From Chloroflexota bacterium (GTDB lineage: Bacteria; Chloroflexota; Anaerolineae; Anaerolineales; UBA11858): a stretch of DNA of 6,935 bases. A program made the position numbers and the translations under genes. Positions 1 through 6,036 of the stretch are shown here, in pieces. The stretch spans positions 1-6,935 of the forward strand of contig DOTA01000416.1 in NCBI GenBank assembly GCA_003513015.1. The letters run 5' to 3'. The notes beneath the pieces are model-generated. The model was given only the letters and a program-made list of their open reading frames with translations, searched no databases and was not told the DNA's origin. Every line of letters begins with the position of its first letter. The stretch's first letter is position 1.

Positions 1-36
1 TGCAAGCCGATGTCCAATATTGGACATCGGCTTGCA
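1..36. repeat. Perfect 36-bp palindrome
   Basis: Bases 1-18 (TGCAAGCCGATGTCCAAT) are the exact reverse complement of bases 19-36, with no spacer and no mismatch. The palindrome lies inside the coding frame of the truncated minus-strand gene. It begins at base 1, so it could continue to the left. A spacerless perfect inverted repeat at a sequence end is a classic fold-back assembly or amplification artefact. However, the mirrored half still reads W-T-S in frame, which fits the expected protein. Confidence 0.9.
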
Positions 37-208
37 GGCGCGCCAGAGTATCGGCTAATAGATCGCCGGCAATTTCGCTTTCGGAACGGGTTTCTTCTTC
101 GGCCAGATGTTGCAATGCAAAATGAGCCTCCTGATTCAGATCGAAGATCAGGCGCGTTTTAGGATCGCGTTGGAATATGTGCCGCAGGCGTCGCCAGATA
201 TAGTCCAT
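1..208 (-). CDS. Partial LuxR-family-like transcriptional regulator, N-terminal part only
   Basis: The ATG is at 208-206. An in-frame TGA two codons upstream (217-215) fixes this start. About 69 codons are visible before the reading frame runs off the window edge, so the C-terminus is not seen. The product begins MDYIWRRLRHIFQRDPKTR and continues as a charged helical region containing HLAEEETRSESEIAGDLLADTLARLQ. From memory this N-terminus resembles Anaerolineae proteins that end in a LuxR-type helix-turn-helix, with a W-x-S-L-S-P-R-E-Q stretch following this region. The visible end, YWTSA, would fit the beginning of that stretch. The DNA-binding domain itself is not in the window, so the regulator call is inference. 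No good Shine-Dalgarno sequence is visible, and the proposed promoter would give a leader of only about 8 nt. The last visible codons lie in a perfect palindrome, so their reading may be unreliable. Confidence 0.5.
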   Translation of the reverse strand, partial: MDYIWRRLRHIFQRDPKTRLIFDLNQEAHFALQHLAEEETRSESEIAGDLLADTLARLQADVQYWTSAC

Positions 209-222
209 AGATGCTCACGGAG

Positions 223-251
223 AACATATTGGAGCAATATTCTTTCGTCAA
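223..251 (-). promoter_or_regulatory. Candidate promoter of the truncated regulator gene
   Basis: On the minus strand, TTGACG (251-246) is followed after exactly 17 bp by TATGTT (228-223). This is close to the sigma-70 -35/-10 consensus. Transcription would start near 216, about 8 nt upstream of the ATG at 208, giving a very short leader. A dyad operator-like element lies in the spacer and overlaps the -10. Predicted by eye only. Confidence 0.4.
226..240. promoter_or_regulatory. Operator-like dyad ATATTG-N3-CAATAT
   Basis: This is a perfect 6-bp inverted repeat with a GAG spacer. It covers part of the proposed promoter spacer and the first half of its -10 box. Binding here would be expected to block RNA polymerase, so autorepression by the adjacent gene product is a reasonable guess. 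The half-site ATATTGG is also present at the centre of the palindrome at 1-36. Confidence 0.4.
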
Positions 252-436
252 GCAAAACGCGTAGTTGTTTCGTACTATAATGCCCCCGGTCACACATTGC
301 GCCTCCTAACGGCAAAAAACGCAATTTGTAACCGTGAAGGGTAGATCGTCAATTCCCGGAAATGCCGATGATAGCTACCACAGCTGATGGATTGAACACC
401 TTGGTTGGCTCTAAATACCCCCGTATCAGGATTTGA

Positions 437-468
437 TTGACAGACCTTCGTTGACCATAAGTTATACT
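437..468 (+). promoter_or_regulatory. Possible promoter of the SDR gene
   Basis: A perfect TTGACA (437-442) lies upstream of TATACT (463-468). The spacing between them is 20 bp, longer than optimal. An overlapping -10 reading, GTTATA (461-466), gives 18 bp. A second TTGAC occurs at 451-455. The candidate lies about 30 bp before the ATG at 497. A separate consensus TATAAT at 276-281 has no convincing -35 at the right distance. Confidence 0.35.
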
Positions 469-496
469 GCCATCCAATCCAAGTGAAGGAAATCTT

Positions 497-1273
497 ATGT
501 GTAAACTCAACGGAAAAACAGCCATCATCACCGGGGCAACCTCCGGTATTGGTAAAGCCACGGCCATCTTGTTTGCACAAGAAGGGGCTAAAGTCGTCCT
601 CACCGGCCGCAGACAGGATCGTGGCGCGGAAGTTGCTGCCAGCATTGCAGCTGAAGGAGGTATCTGCCAGTTCATCCAGACGGATCACACCGATCCTGAA
701 GCCTGCGCACACCTTGTTGAGCAGACCCTAGCTAATTATGGCCGCATTGACATTCTGTTCAACAACGCGGGGATTGTCACCTCTGGAACAGCAGAAACTG
801 TAACGGAAGAGGATTGGCAGAAGACACTCGCCATCAATGTGACAGCTGTCTGGCGGATGAGCAGGCTGGTAATTCCAATCATGCGAAAACAGGGGAATGG
901 CGTTATCGTGCACAATGGTTCCGACTGGGCTGTAGTTGGAGCGCGGGATGCGCTGCCGTATGCCGTTAGCAAGGGTGCTGTAGCACAGATGACCAGGTCT
1001 ATGGCACTTGACCATGCGCACGAAGGCATCCGAGTGAATGCGATTTGCCCAGGGGATACTTTCGTGGAAAGATGGCTGGAGAAGGGCTATTTTGAAGATT
1101 CGGACCCGGTGACACGGGAGCAAGCCCAGACAGAATCTGCACTGGGCATCCCGCTGAAACGGTTTGCAGACCCTCTTGAGATCGCCAAAGCGGTGCTGTT
1201 CCTGGCGTCTGAGGATTCATCCTTTGTGACGGGCCATCTGCTGCTGGTAGATGGGGGAAATACCGCGCAGTAG
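497..1273 (+). CDS. Short-chain dehydrogenase/reductase (SDR), classical type
   Basis: This is a complete 258-residue classical SDR, the usual length for the family, acting as a soluble NAD(P)-dependent oxidoreductase. The cofactor motif TGATSGIG is at 12-19, NNAG at 89-92, the structural Asn at 114, catalytic Ser142, and the YxxxK pair Tyr155/Lys159; PG follows at 185-186. Basic residues after the second strand (G37-R38-R39) favour NADP(H), which is inference. The C-terminus carries the typical LVDGG sequence. The ATG is supported by a Shine-Dalgarno GAAGGA at 485-490 with 6-nt spacing. The gene stands alone on the plus strand, convergent with the sugar operon, and its substrate cannot be read from the sequence. 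A polyol or sugar dehydrogenase or a 3-oxoacyl reductase-like role are all possible. An IS66 remnant follows directly, and I see no clear terminator. Confidence 0.93.
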   Translation: MCKLNGKTAIITGATSGIGKATAILFAQEGAKVVLTGRRQDRGAEVAASIAAEGGICQFIQTDHTDPEACAHLVEQTLANYGRIDILFNNAGIVTSGTAETVTEEDWQKTLAINVTAVWRMSRLVIPIMRKQGNGVIVHNGSDWAVVGARDALPYAVSKGAVAQMTRSMALDHAHEGIRVNAICPGDTFVERWLEKGYFEDSDPVTREQAQTESALGIPLKRFADPLEIAKAVLFLASEDSSFVTGHLLLVDGGNTAQ

Positions 1274-1310
1274 TTGAAAAAATCAAAAATCCGGGATAAA
1301 CGGGATCCAT

Positions 1311-1557
1311 GGTGTTGTTATCCACTTTATCCGGATGGAGCTCACCGCCGAGATTATGCAAGATTTGAACGGGCACACGGTCTCCAACGGCACAATTCCC
1401 GCGGTCAACCAAAGAATGGCTGCGTAGTTCAAGCCCCGTGTATGAAGATCTGCGGAAGTATCTGATCCAAACCGAAGCCCCCGTGCATTTCGATGAGACT
1501 GGCATGAATATCTCTGGGAAGCTGCACTGGTTGCATTCAGCCAGCACAAAAGAGGCA
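1311..1557 (+). pseudogene. IS66-family transposase remnant, frameshifted
   Basis: Two pieces in different frames match consecutive parts of IS66-type transposases (DDE type). The first (about 1311-1424) reads TAEIMQDLNGHTVSNGTI followed by a VNQ stretch, like the family's segment after the zinc-binding region, and ends at a TAG (1425-1427). The second (from about 1438) is shifted by one base and reads PVHFDETGMNISGKLHWLH. It contains the highly conserved HFDETG motif, whose Asp is a catalytic residue, and the GKLHWLH block. Homology stops abruptly near 1557. The start, the zinc-finger region, most of the catalytic core and the C-terminus are missing, so this cannot encode a working transposase. 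No IS ends or target duplication are evident. Confidence 0.75.
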
Positions 1558-1559
1558 TC

Positions 1560-1688
1560 GACTTTTGGGCCCGGGCGTTTGTTGCTGCGAGTCACTTTGA
1601 GCAAGCCCTGTTCAATCGCCTGGATTGCTTTTTCGAGTTCAGTCGCCTTAACTTGCAGCCTTTTCGTGTCTAAAGACCCTTTACCACC
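1560..1688 (-). pseudogene. Unidentified coding-like fragment, opposite strand to the IS66 remnant
   Basis: On the minus strand, directly after the point where IS66 similarity ends, a stretch of about 43 codons is open downstream of an in-frame TGA (1691-1689). It reads as a charged, helix-like peptide including LDTKRLQVKATELEKAI, EQGLLKVTRSNKRPGPK and VDA. The composition looks like real protein, but there is no good start codon or ribosome binding site, and the frame then continues antisense to the transposase remnant. I do not recognise the family. It may be the debris of a second mobile element or of a gene broken by the insertion. The opposite strand is also open over this region, so the strand choice is uncertain. 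Confidence 0.3.
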
Positions 1689-1840
1689 TCACAAAGGCGA
1701 ACGCCTCCTTGCCGGTCGAGATGAAAATTATCTTTTCAAGGCATTCTCTGACATTTCTGCACTAAATTGATAATGCGTTTGCCCTGGTGAGCGCAAAGCG
1801 AGATGAGAATTTACCTCTGCTTGACTGGGTTTGCCCAATT

Positions 1841-3106
1841 TCAACTCGGATAGCTGCAAACAACTTCTAAAATCTTATCGTGAATGATGGCTTGCGGTTG
1901 ATTCTCAATTTCCCCGTTTCGAATTTTATGGTACTGCTTTGGCAAAACCTGACTCAGCAACGTTAGGGGCATCGCGCGCTGGCTCAAATTTGAAAACAAA
2001 CGCGCCAGCGACCCCTGCACCGCTCCCACTAGCCAGTAATAACGGGAGCGGTCGCTAAAACTGTATTTGCGCGCAAAAGCCTGGGCGGTTTCATCGCCGT
2101 GATAATACTTTTGCCAATGAACCGGGTTAGACAGCATCGCCCCATCGAGCACCGCCATCAAATTTGAGCACTCTTCCGCGGGAAATAGCTCTCTTTCAAT
2201 CTGCGCCAGCGCGAAAATGGCCTCGCGATAAGCAAAGGTCAGCGCCGGGCCAACCTTCAAAATCGCAAAATGATCTGCCACCATCTGGCGCAGTGCAAAC
2301 TGCGTTTGGTAATCTGTGGAATGCGCCTCATAAACAAATGGCTGCCCCTCAATGAAATGAGTCAATTCTGCCGCCGCGCCTCTTTCGTATTCATGGATAG
2401 AAGCATCACCATACTCCATGCCGGGTTGCACCACCACGGCGACGACGCGTTCCCAGGCGGATTCCAATCCCCTGGAAACGAATGCCGCGCGGGATTTTTC
2501 GAGGGATTCCGTTAAATCTGAAACTGCAGTTACTTTGAGTTCTTCTTCCACTCTCTGCGCCCCTCCGGCAATCGGCACTTCGGTACCGATCACATAGCGC
2601 GGCGCTTCCCCCATTCCTCGCTGTTGGAAGGCCGCTTCGGCCACCGCAGCCAGTTCTGCGGCCCGACCAGCAGCTACCTCTACCAGCAACGGGCCAGCCG
2701 GGTCATCGCTTAACTTCATACTGGCATCCAGATGGATTTTGGTGAACCCGGCCTGCACATACTCCTGCACCAACACCTTGGATTTCTCCATCGCCAGCGC
2801 GGCCGGTTCCGCCTGCCAGGGATTCGGGCCGAGGTGATCGCCGCCCAAAATTAAATTCTGGCACGGGAATTTTAGGCGTTCAGCCAATTCGCTCACAAAC
2901 TGCACAAAATCTTTGGGGCGCATGCCTGTGTAGCCCCCAAACTGGTTGACCTGATTGCAAGTGGCCTCGATCAAAACAGGGCTGTCGCTGGCTTTGCCTT
3001 GCGTTAAAACGGCCTCTAGCACGGCGGGGTGCGCCGAGCAAATCGAGGCGATGCCGCGGGATTCGCCGCGTTCTTGGGTTGAAACAATTTCGTCGAGGAC
3101 GTTCAT
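1841..3106 (-). CDS. gatZ: GatZ/KbaZ-family protein (tagatose-bisphosphate aldolase non-catalytic subunit or ketose-phosphate 4-epimerase)
   Basis: 421 residues, against about 420 for E. coli GatZ. The match runs over the full length: CSAHP (23-27), NQVNQFGGYTG (51-61), GGDHLGPN (88-95), KIHLDAS (123-129), GTEVP (174-178), VYEAHSTDYQT (258-268) and HFAILKVGPALTFA (279-292), then a KYY motif and an SDRSRYYW block near the C-terminus. In enterobacteria GatZ/KbaZ is a TIM-barrel partner that stabilises the class II tagatose-1,6-bisphosphate aldolase GatY/KbaY. No GatY-like gene is present here. From memory, stand-alone members from Anaerolineae have been reported to act as fructose-6-phosphate/tagatose-6-phosphate 4-epimerases, which would suit this context. 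The ATG at 3106 lies 11 bp after the upstream kinase stop. An in-frame TTG at 3115 would add three residues. Neither start has a clear SD, so coupling is likely. This is the last gene of the operon. Confidence 0.92.
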   Translation of the reverse strand: MNVLDEIVSTQERGESRGIASICSAHPAVLEAVLTQGKASDSPVLIEATCNQVNQFGGYTGMRPKDFVQFVSELAERLKFPCQNLILGGDHLGPNPWQAEPAALAMEKSKVLVQEYVQAGFTKIHLDASMKLSDDPAGPLLVEVAAGRAAELAAVAEAAFQQRGMGEAPRYVIGTEVPIAGGAQRVEEELKVTAVSDLTESLEKSRAAFVSRGLESAWERVVAVVVQPGMEYGDASIHEYERGAAAELTHFIEGQPFVYEAHSTDYQTQFALRQMVADHFAILKVGPALTFAYREAIFALAQIERELFPAEECSNLMAVLDGAMLSNPVHWQKYYHGDETAQAFARKYSFSDRSRYYWLVGAVQGSLARLFSNLSQRAMPLTLLSQVLPKQYHKIRNGEIENQPQAIIHDKILEVVCSYPS

Positions 3107-3117
3107 CGTTTTCAAAG

Positions 3118-4059
3118 TTAGCAGTATTTCAGGGCTTCATTCAACGTAGGTTGCCCTTCCAAGCCCCCCGATTTTTGAGTGGAGAGCGACCCACAAGCGA
3201 TTCCCAGGCGAAGGGCTTTCCCCATAGGCCAACCTTGTAGGAAACCGTAAACGAACCCGGCATCGAAGGTATCGCCCGCACCCACGGTATCGACCACTTC
3301 TACTGGGATGGCTGGTGCTCGCTGGATGGCATCCCCCGCTCCATCGGGGATAGCATCACCCTGGAATGCCAGTCCGCCGCTCGCTCCTAGTTTAACGGCC
3401 ACAACTTTGGAGTTGGTAGCCAACCCGCGGGCGGCCTCCTCCAAAGAATCGATCCCAGTCAAGGCACGCGCTTCGTTTTCGTTGGGGAGAAAAACATCCA
3501 CCAGCGGTAGCAGCGCACGCACGCCTATCCACTTTTCATCCGGGTCCCAGTTGGTGTCGAGCGAGGTACTCAGTCCAAGGCTCCTAGCGCGCCGGAAAAG
3601 ATCGGAGACATCAGGCCGGAGATGGGTCTGCAAAAAATAGCTGGCGAGATGCAGGTGGCGGGCCTGGGCCAGCAGATCATCGGGGATTTGCTCAGCTCGC
3701 AAGGCGTTGATCGCTCCCAAATGCGTGAGCATGGCCCGATCGCTGACCCGGTTGAGGATCACCGTGAGGCCGGTTTGCTGGCGAGGATCGATGATGATGT
3801 GGGAGGTATCGACGCCGCGGTTTACAAGGGCCTCGATCATAAAGCGCCCAAAAAGGTCGTTGCCGACCACACCAATGAAGGCCACTTTGAGACCCAGACG
3901 GGCCGCACCGCAAGCGAAGATTACGGATGAAGAACCAGGGGTTAGTGCGGCGTGCTGCACCAGGGTTTCGGCCTGCCCGAATTGCGCTTGCAGATTGGGG
4001 TCGGTCAGGATCAAATCGGGGTTGAGTTCACCGGGCACAAGGAGATCATATTTTTTCAT
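3118..4059 (-). CDS. PfkB-family carbohydrate kinase (kinase 1)
   Basis: A 313-residue cytosolic sugar kinase of the PfkB/ribokinase superfamily, of normal length. The N-terminal strand YDLLVPGELNPDLIL (4-18) is followed by a substrate-side segment GSSSVIFACGAARLG (42-56) and FIGVVGNDLFG. The C-terminal signature DTVGAGDTFDAGF (257-269) provides the anion hole GAGD with the catalytic base Asp263. The substrate cannot be fixed from sequence. In this operon, phosphorylation of a ketohexose or of tagatose-6-phosphate (a LacC-type role) is the simplest reading. The start is ATG 4059-4057 with only a weak GGA six bases upstream. It lies 44 bp after the other kinase gene, across an inverted repeat, and just before gatZ. 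It differs clearly from kinase 2, so the pair is not a recent duplication. Confidence 0.9.
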   Translation of the reverse strand: MKKYDLLVPGELNPDLILTDPNLQAQFGQAETLVQHAALTPGSSSVIFACGAARLGLKVAFIGVVGNDLFGRFMIEALVNRGVDTSHIIIDPRQQTGLTVILNRVSDRAMLTHLGAINALRAEQIPDDLLAQARHLHLASYFLQTHLRPDVSDLFRRARSLGLSTSLDTNWDPDEKWIGVRALLPLVDVFLPNENEARALTGIDSLEEAARGLATNSKVVAVKLGASGGLAFQGDAIPDGAGDAIQRAPAIPVEVVDTVGAGDTFDAGFVYGFLQGWPMGKALRLGIACGSLSTQKSGGLEGQPTLNEALKYC

Positions 4060-4072
4060 GGAGTATCCAATT

Positions 4073-4147
4073 TACCGCTGAGCACGCAAAGCTCGCAGAA
4101 TTTTTAATGGTATTTTTGCTCCGCGTTCTTTGCGATCTCTGCGGTTA
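4073..4147. repeat. Imperfect inverted repeat of the CGCAAAG/GCAGAG dispersed type
   Basis: The left arm (about 4074-4100) reads ACCGCTGAGCACGCAAAG onward. The reverse complement of the right arm (about 4119-4146) reads ACCGCAGAGATCGCAAAG onward. By eye about 20 of 27 positions match, around an AT-rich loop (TTTTTAATGGTATTTTT). Repeats of this style, built on GCAGAG and CGCAAAG words, are common between genes in many environmental bacterial genomes. On the minus strand the repeat covers the end of kinase 2 and the gap to kinase 1, so the mRNA could fold here. There is no U-tract at the right place for an intrinsic terminator; a role in mRNA stability or differential expression is only a guess. 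Confidence 0.65.
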
Positions 4148-5084
4148 ATAAAATCTCGACTTGCTGAATGGTTGGCGCGCCTTCCATCGGGCCAAGTTTC
4201 GTTACGGCCAGCGCTCCGGCGGCATTGGCGAAACGTCCGACCTGTTTTAACGGCCAGCTTGCTTGTAACCCGGCGATGAAGGCTGCTGAGAAGCAATCGC
4301 CCGCGCCGGTGGGGTCGATCTCTTCGACGGCAAAACCAGAAATGTCGAGTCGTTCTCCATCTTGGAAGATGGCACAACCCTGCGGGCCACGTTTGAGCAC
4401 AATGATCGCTCCGGGTTTGTGCGCCAGCTTTTGGGTCGCGCGCCTGGGATCAGTTTCATCCGTTAGGCGTTGAGCTTCGGATTCGGTAGGCAGCAGCAAA
4501 TCGGCTGAATCAAGGAAAGGCGCGAGAACTCGTCGAAACTCATCCAGGGGCATCAATTCTAGGCGCAGGTTGGGGTCCAAGCTGATTTTGCCACCTTGGG
4601 CCAAGGTCAGTTCCAGGGCGCGCTGGCAGGCTGTTCGGCTGTTGGTGTTGAGTGCCAGGGTCGAACCGGAGATGTGCAGCCATTTGACGTTTTCAAAATA
4701 TGCCGCGGGGATTTGATCAGCGGCCAATTGCCCGGCGGCGGCGTGACGGATGTGGAAAACAAACTCGCGTCCGCCAGAATCATCATAGGCCACAAAAGCC
4801 ACACCGGTGGCATAGCTGGAGGGCGTTTGCAGTTGAGAAGCATCCACCCCTTCGGCCTCGAAACAATTGCGCATCAAACGGCCAAAGGCATCTGCCCCAA
4901 CGGCCCCAATGAAGCCGGTTTTTAGCCCCAAGCGGGCGGCGGCCGTAGCAAAAATGGCGGGCGCGCCGCTGGCAAAGGGGCCGCGGAACTCTCCGGGCTG
5001 GTCGAGGGGCTGCCCGGCTGCCGGGCGCATGATCTCGACCAACACCTCGCCGATGCATATAATTTCAGGCTTGCTAATATTCAC
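4104..5084 (-). CDS. PfkB-family sugar kinase, tagatose-kinase-like (kinase 2)
   Basis: 326 residues from the GTG at 5084-5082. The PfkB fold is visible from PEIICIGEVLVEIM (6-19), the substrate segment FASGAPAIFATAAARLGLK (38-55 region), FIGAVGADAFG (58-68), GVAFVAY (94-100), KWLHISG (134-140), SLDPNLR (168-174) and the signature DPTGAGDCFSAAF (257-269) with catalytic Asp263. The EIICIGEVLVEIM and PGEFRGPFASGAPAIF style resembles proteins annotated as tagatose kinase or 2-keto-3-deoxygluconate kinase-like. Phosphorylation of a ketohexose to its 6-phosphate fits the operon. The GTG start matches the family N-terminus and overlaps the aldolase stop by 11 bp; GAGGG lies about 12 nt upstream. 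An in-frame TTG at 5102 is less likely. The last residues, TAEIAKNAEQKYH, are encoded by a dispersed repeat and are probably not part of the ancestral protein. Confidence 0.9.
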   Translation of the reverse strand: MNISKPEIICIGEVLVEIMRPAAGQPLDQPGEFRGPFASGAPAIFATAAARLGLKTGFIGAVGADAFGRLMRNCFEAEGVDASQLQTPSSYATGVAFVAYDDSGGREFVFHIRHAAAGQLAADQIPAAYFENVKWLHISGSTLALNTNSRTACQRALELTLAQGGKISLDPNLRLELMPLDEFRRVLAPFLDSADLLLPTESEAQRLTDETDPRRATQKLAHKPGAIIVLKRGPQGCAIFQDGERLDISGFAVEEIDPTGAGDCFSAAFIAGLQASWPLKQVGRFANAAGALAVTKLGPMEGAPTIQQVEILLTAEIAKNAEQKYH

Positions 5085-6036
5085 GGTACCAACTGCCCTC
5101 AATCTGCGGGATCGGATAGAAATCCATCCACGGTTTGGCCAGAGCGCTGCACAGCGCGGTCAAGCGTGCGAGACGCGCCTGAGCGGTAGTTAGGAGGAAA
5201 TCAGTGCGCTCGGTGGAGGTCATGGAAACGGCTTCTTTCCAGACAGCGCGGCCCACGGCAATGCCGGAAGCCCCGGCGTTGCAGGCCACCGTGACCTGGC
5301 GCAGGTAGGTTTCGAAATCGACGGCGGCGGAGAGTAAAATCCAGGGGACTTGCGAAGCCGCGGATACCTCCGCGCAGGCCGCACCCCAGGCGGCTTCAGC
5401 GGTGTTCCCGGTATCGAGGGGGAACTCCGCTTTGAGAATATCCACACCCAGGGGCGTGAGTTTGCGGGCGGTTTCGACCACCACGTAGCGTTTTTCGTCT
5501 GTTGTCAGTTTGTCTCCGTCTAGGGAGTAAGAAAGCGGCTCGAGCATAATGCCCAGATCATGCTTTTGGCAATCTTCGGCCACCTGCTGCGTGAAGACTT
5601 CGATTTCAGCGGCGGTGGGTGAATCGGGGTGATAGTACACCAGCAGTTTGATGGCTGATGCACCCATGCGTTTGGCTTTTTCCACGCTCCAGCCGGGCAG
5701 AATCTGGCTCTGACGAGCGGTGGGTTCACCGCCGTAACCGGTGGATTCCACGGCTACGACCAACCCAGCGTTACCGGGGATCACGCCTGCGGCCACGGCT
5801 TGCGCCGCGGAATATTCCGGGTCCAGCAGCACGGCGGTGGCCTCTCCAGCCAGGGCGGCGGTGACTTCGAGCTTGAAATCCGTCAAAGCGCTATCGGAGA
5901 CGGAACCAGGGTTCTGGGGTTTGAGGGAACGGCGCAGGTTTTGGCGGTGGTCCAGCGCTAAACAGGTGAAGGTGCCGCGCGGCGTGGAGCATTGTTGCAG
6001 GCCGCGTATTTTTCCAATGGTGAGGTCAGTTTTCAT
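5074..6036 (-). CDS. Class I ketose-bisphosphate aldolase, LacD/YihT family
   Basis: 320 residues forming a TIM-barrel Schiff-base aldolase of the LacD family (tagatose-1,6-bisphosphate aldolase). That family also includes the sulfofructose-1-phosphate aldolase YihT. Visible blocks are LALDHRQNLRR (26-36), SDSALTDFKLEV (47-58), AVLLDPEYS (68-76), AIKLLVYYHPDSP (128-140), IMLEPLSY (163-170), DILKAEFPLD (199-208) with Lys202 as the expected Schiff-base lysine, PWILLSAAVD (231-240) and GASGIAVGRAVWKEA (255-269). LLDPEY is LacD-like, whereas SxLTDFK is closer to YihT as I recall it. Cleavage of tagatose-1,6-bisphosphate to DHAP and glyceraldehyde-3-phosphate is the default assignment. The ATG at 6036 overlaps the ChrB-domain gene stop as TAATG. 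AGGT lies nine bases upstream. An upstream in-frame start at 6060 would add eight unlikely residues. Confidence 0.88.
   Translation of the reverse strand: MKTDLTIGKIRGLQQCSTPRGTFTCLALDHRQNLRRSLKPQNPGSVSDSALTDFKLEVTAALAGEATAVLLDPEYSAAQAVAAGVIPGNAGLVVAVESTGYGGEPTARQSQILPGWSVEKAKRMGASAIKLLVYYHPDSPTAAEIEVFTQQVAEDCQKHDLGIMLEPLSYSLDGDKLTTDEKRYVVVETARKLTPLGVDILKAEFPLDTGNTAEAAWGAACAEVSAASQVPWILLSAAVDFETYLRQVTVACNAGASGIAVGRAVWKEAVSMTSTERTDFLLTTAQARLARLTALCSALAKPWMDFYPIPQIEGSWYREY

Noticed and set aside
276..281. Consensus TATAAT on the plus strand
   Set aside because: At 16-18 bp upstream there is no -35-like sequence (CAAAAC region), and the next gene start is over 200 bp away, so I do not call it a promoter.
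290..712. Minus-strand open frames of 140 and 108 codons antisense to the start of the SDR gene
   Set aside because: They overlap a clear SDR gene, have no recognisable motifs or ribosome binding site, and look like antisense shadows.
1291..1307. Direct repeat CGGGATAAACGGGAT after the SDR stop, as a terminator or IS end
   Set aside because: It forms no long stem and has no partner at the other side of the IS66 remnant.
1438..1770. Plus-strand frame of 110 codons as an intact gene
   Set aside because: Only its first about 40 codons match IS66 transposases; the rest has no family resemblance, and the upstream half of the transposase is in another frame. It is treated as part of the remnant.
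1788..1808. GAGCGCAAAGCGAGATGAGAA as another copy of the CGCAAAG dispersed repeat
   Set aside because: Only one CGCAAAG word is shared, and there is no inverted arm nearby; probably chance.
1826..1837. Small hairpin TGGG-CAAA-CCCA just after the gatZ stop, as a possible terminator
   Set aside because: The stem is only 4-5 bp and is followed by TCAAGC instead of a U-tract, so it does not support an intrinsic terminator.
4072..4377. Minus-strand 101-codon frame ending in RDRKERGAKIPLKILRALRAQR
   Set aside because: It is an alternative frame of the kinase 2 gene that runs into the dispersed repeat; the Arg-rich end is typical of that repeat read in another frame.
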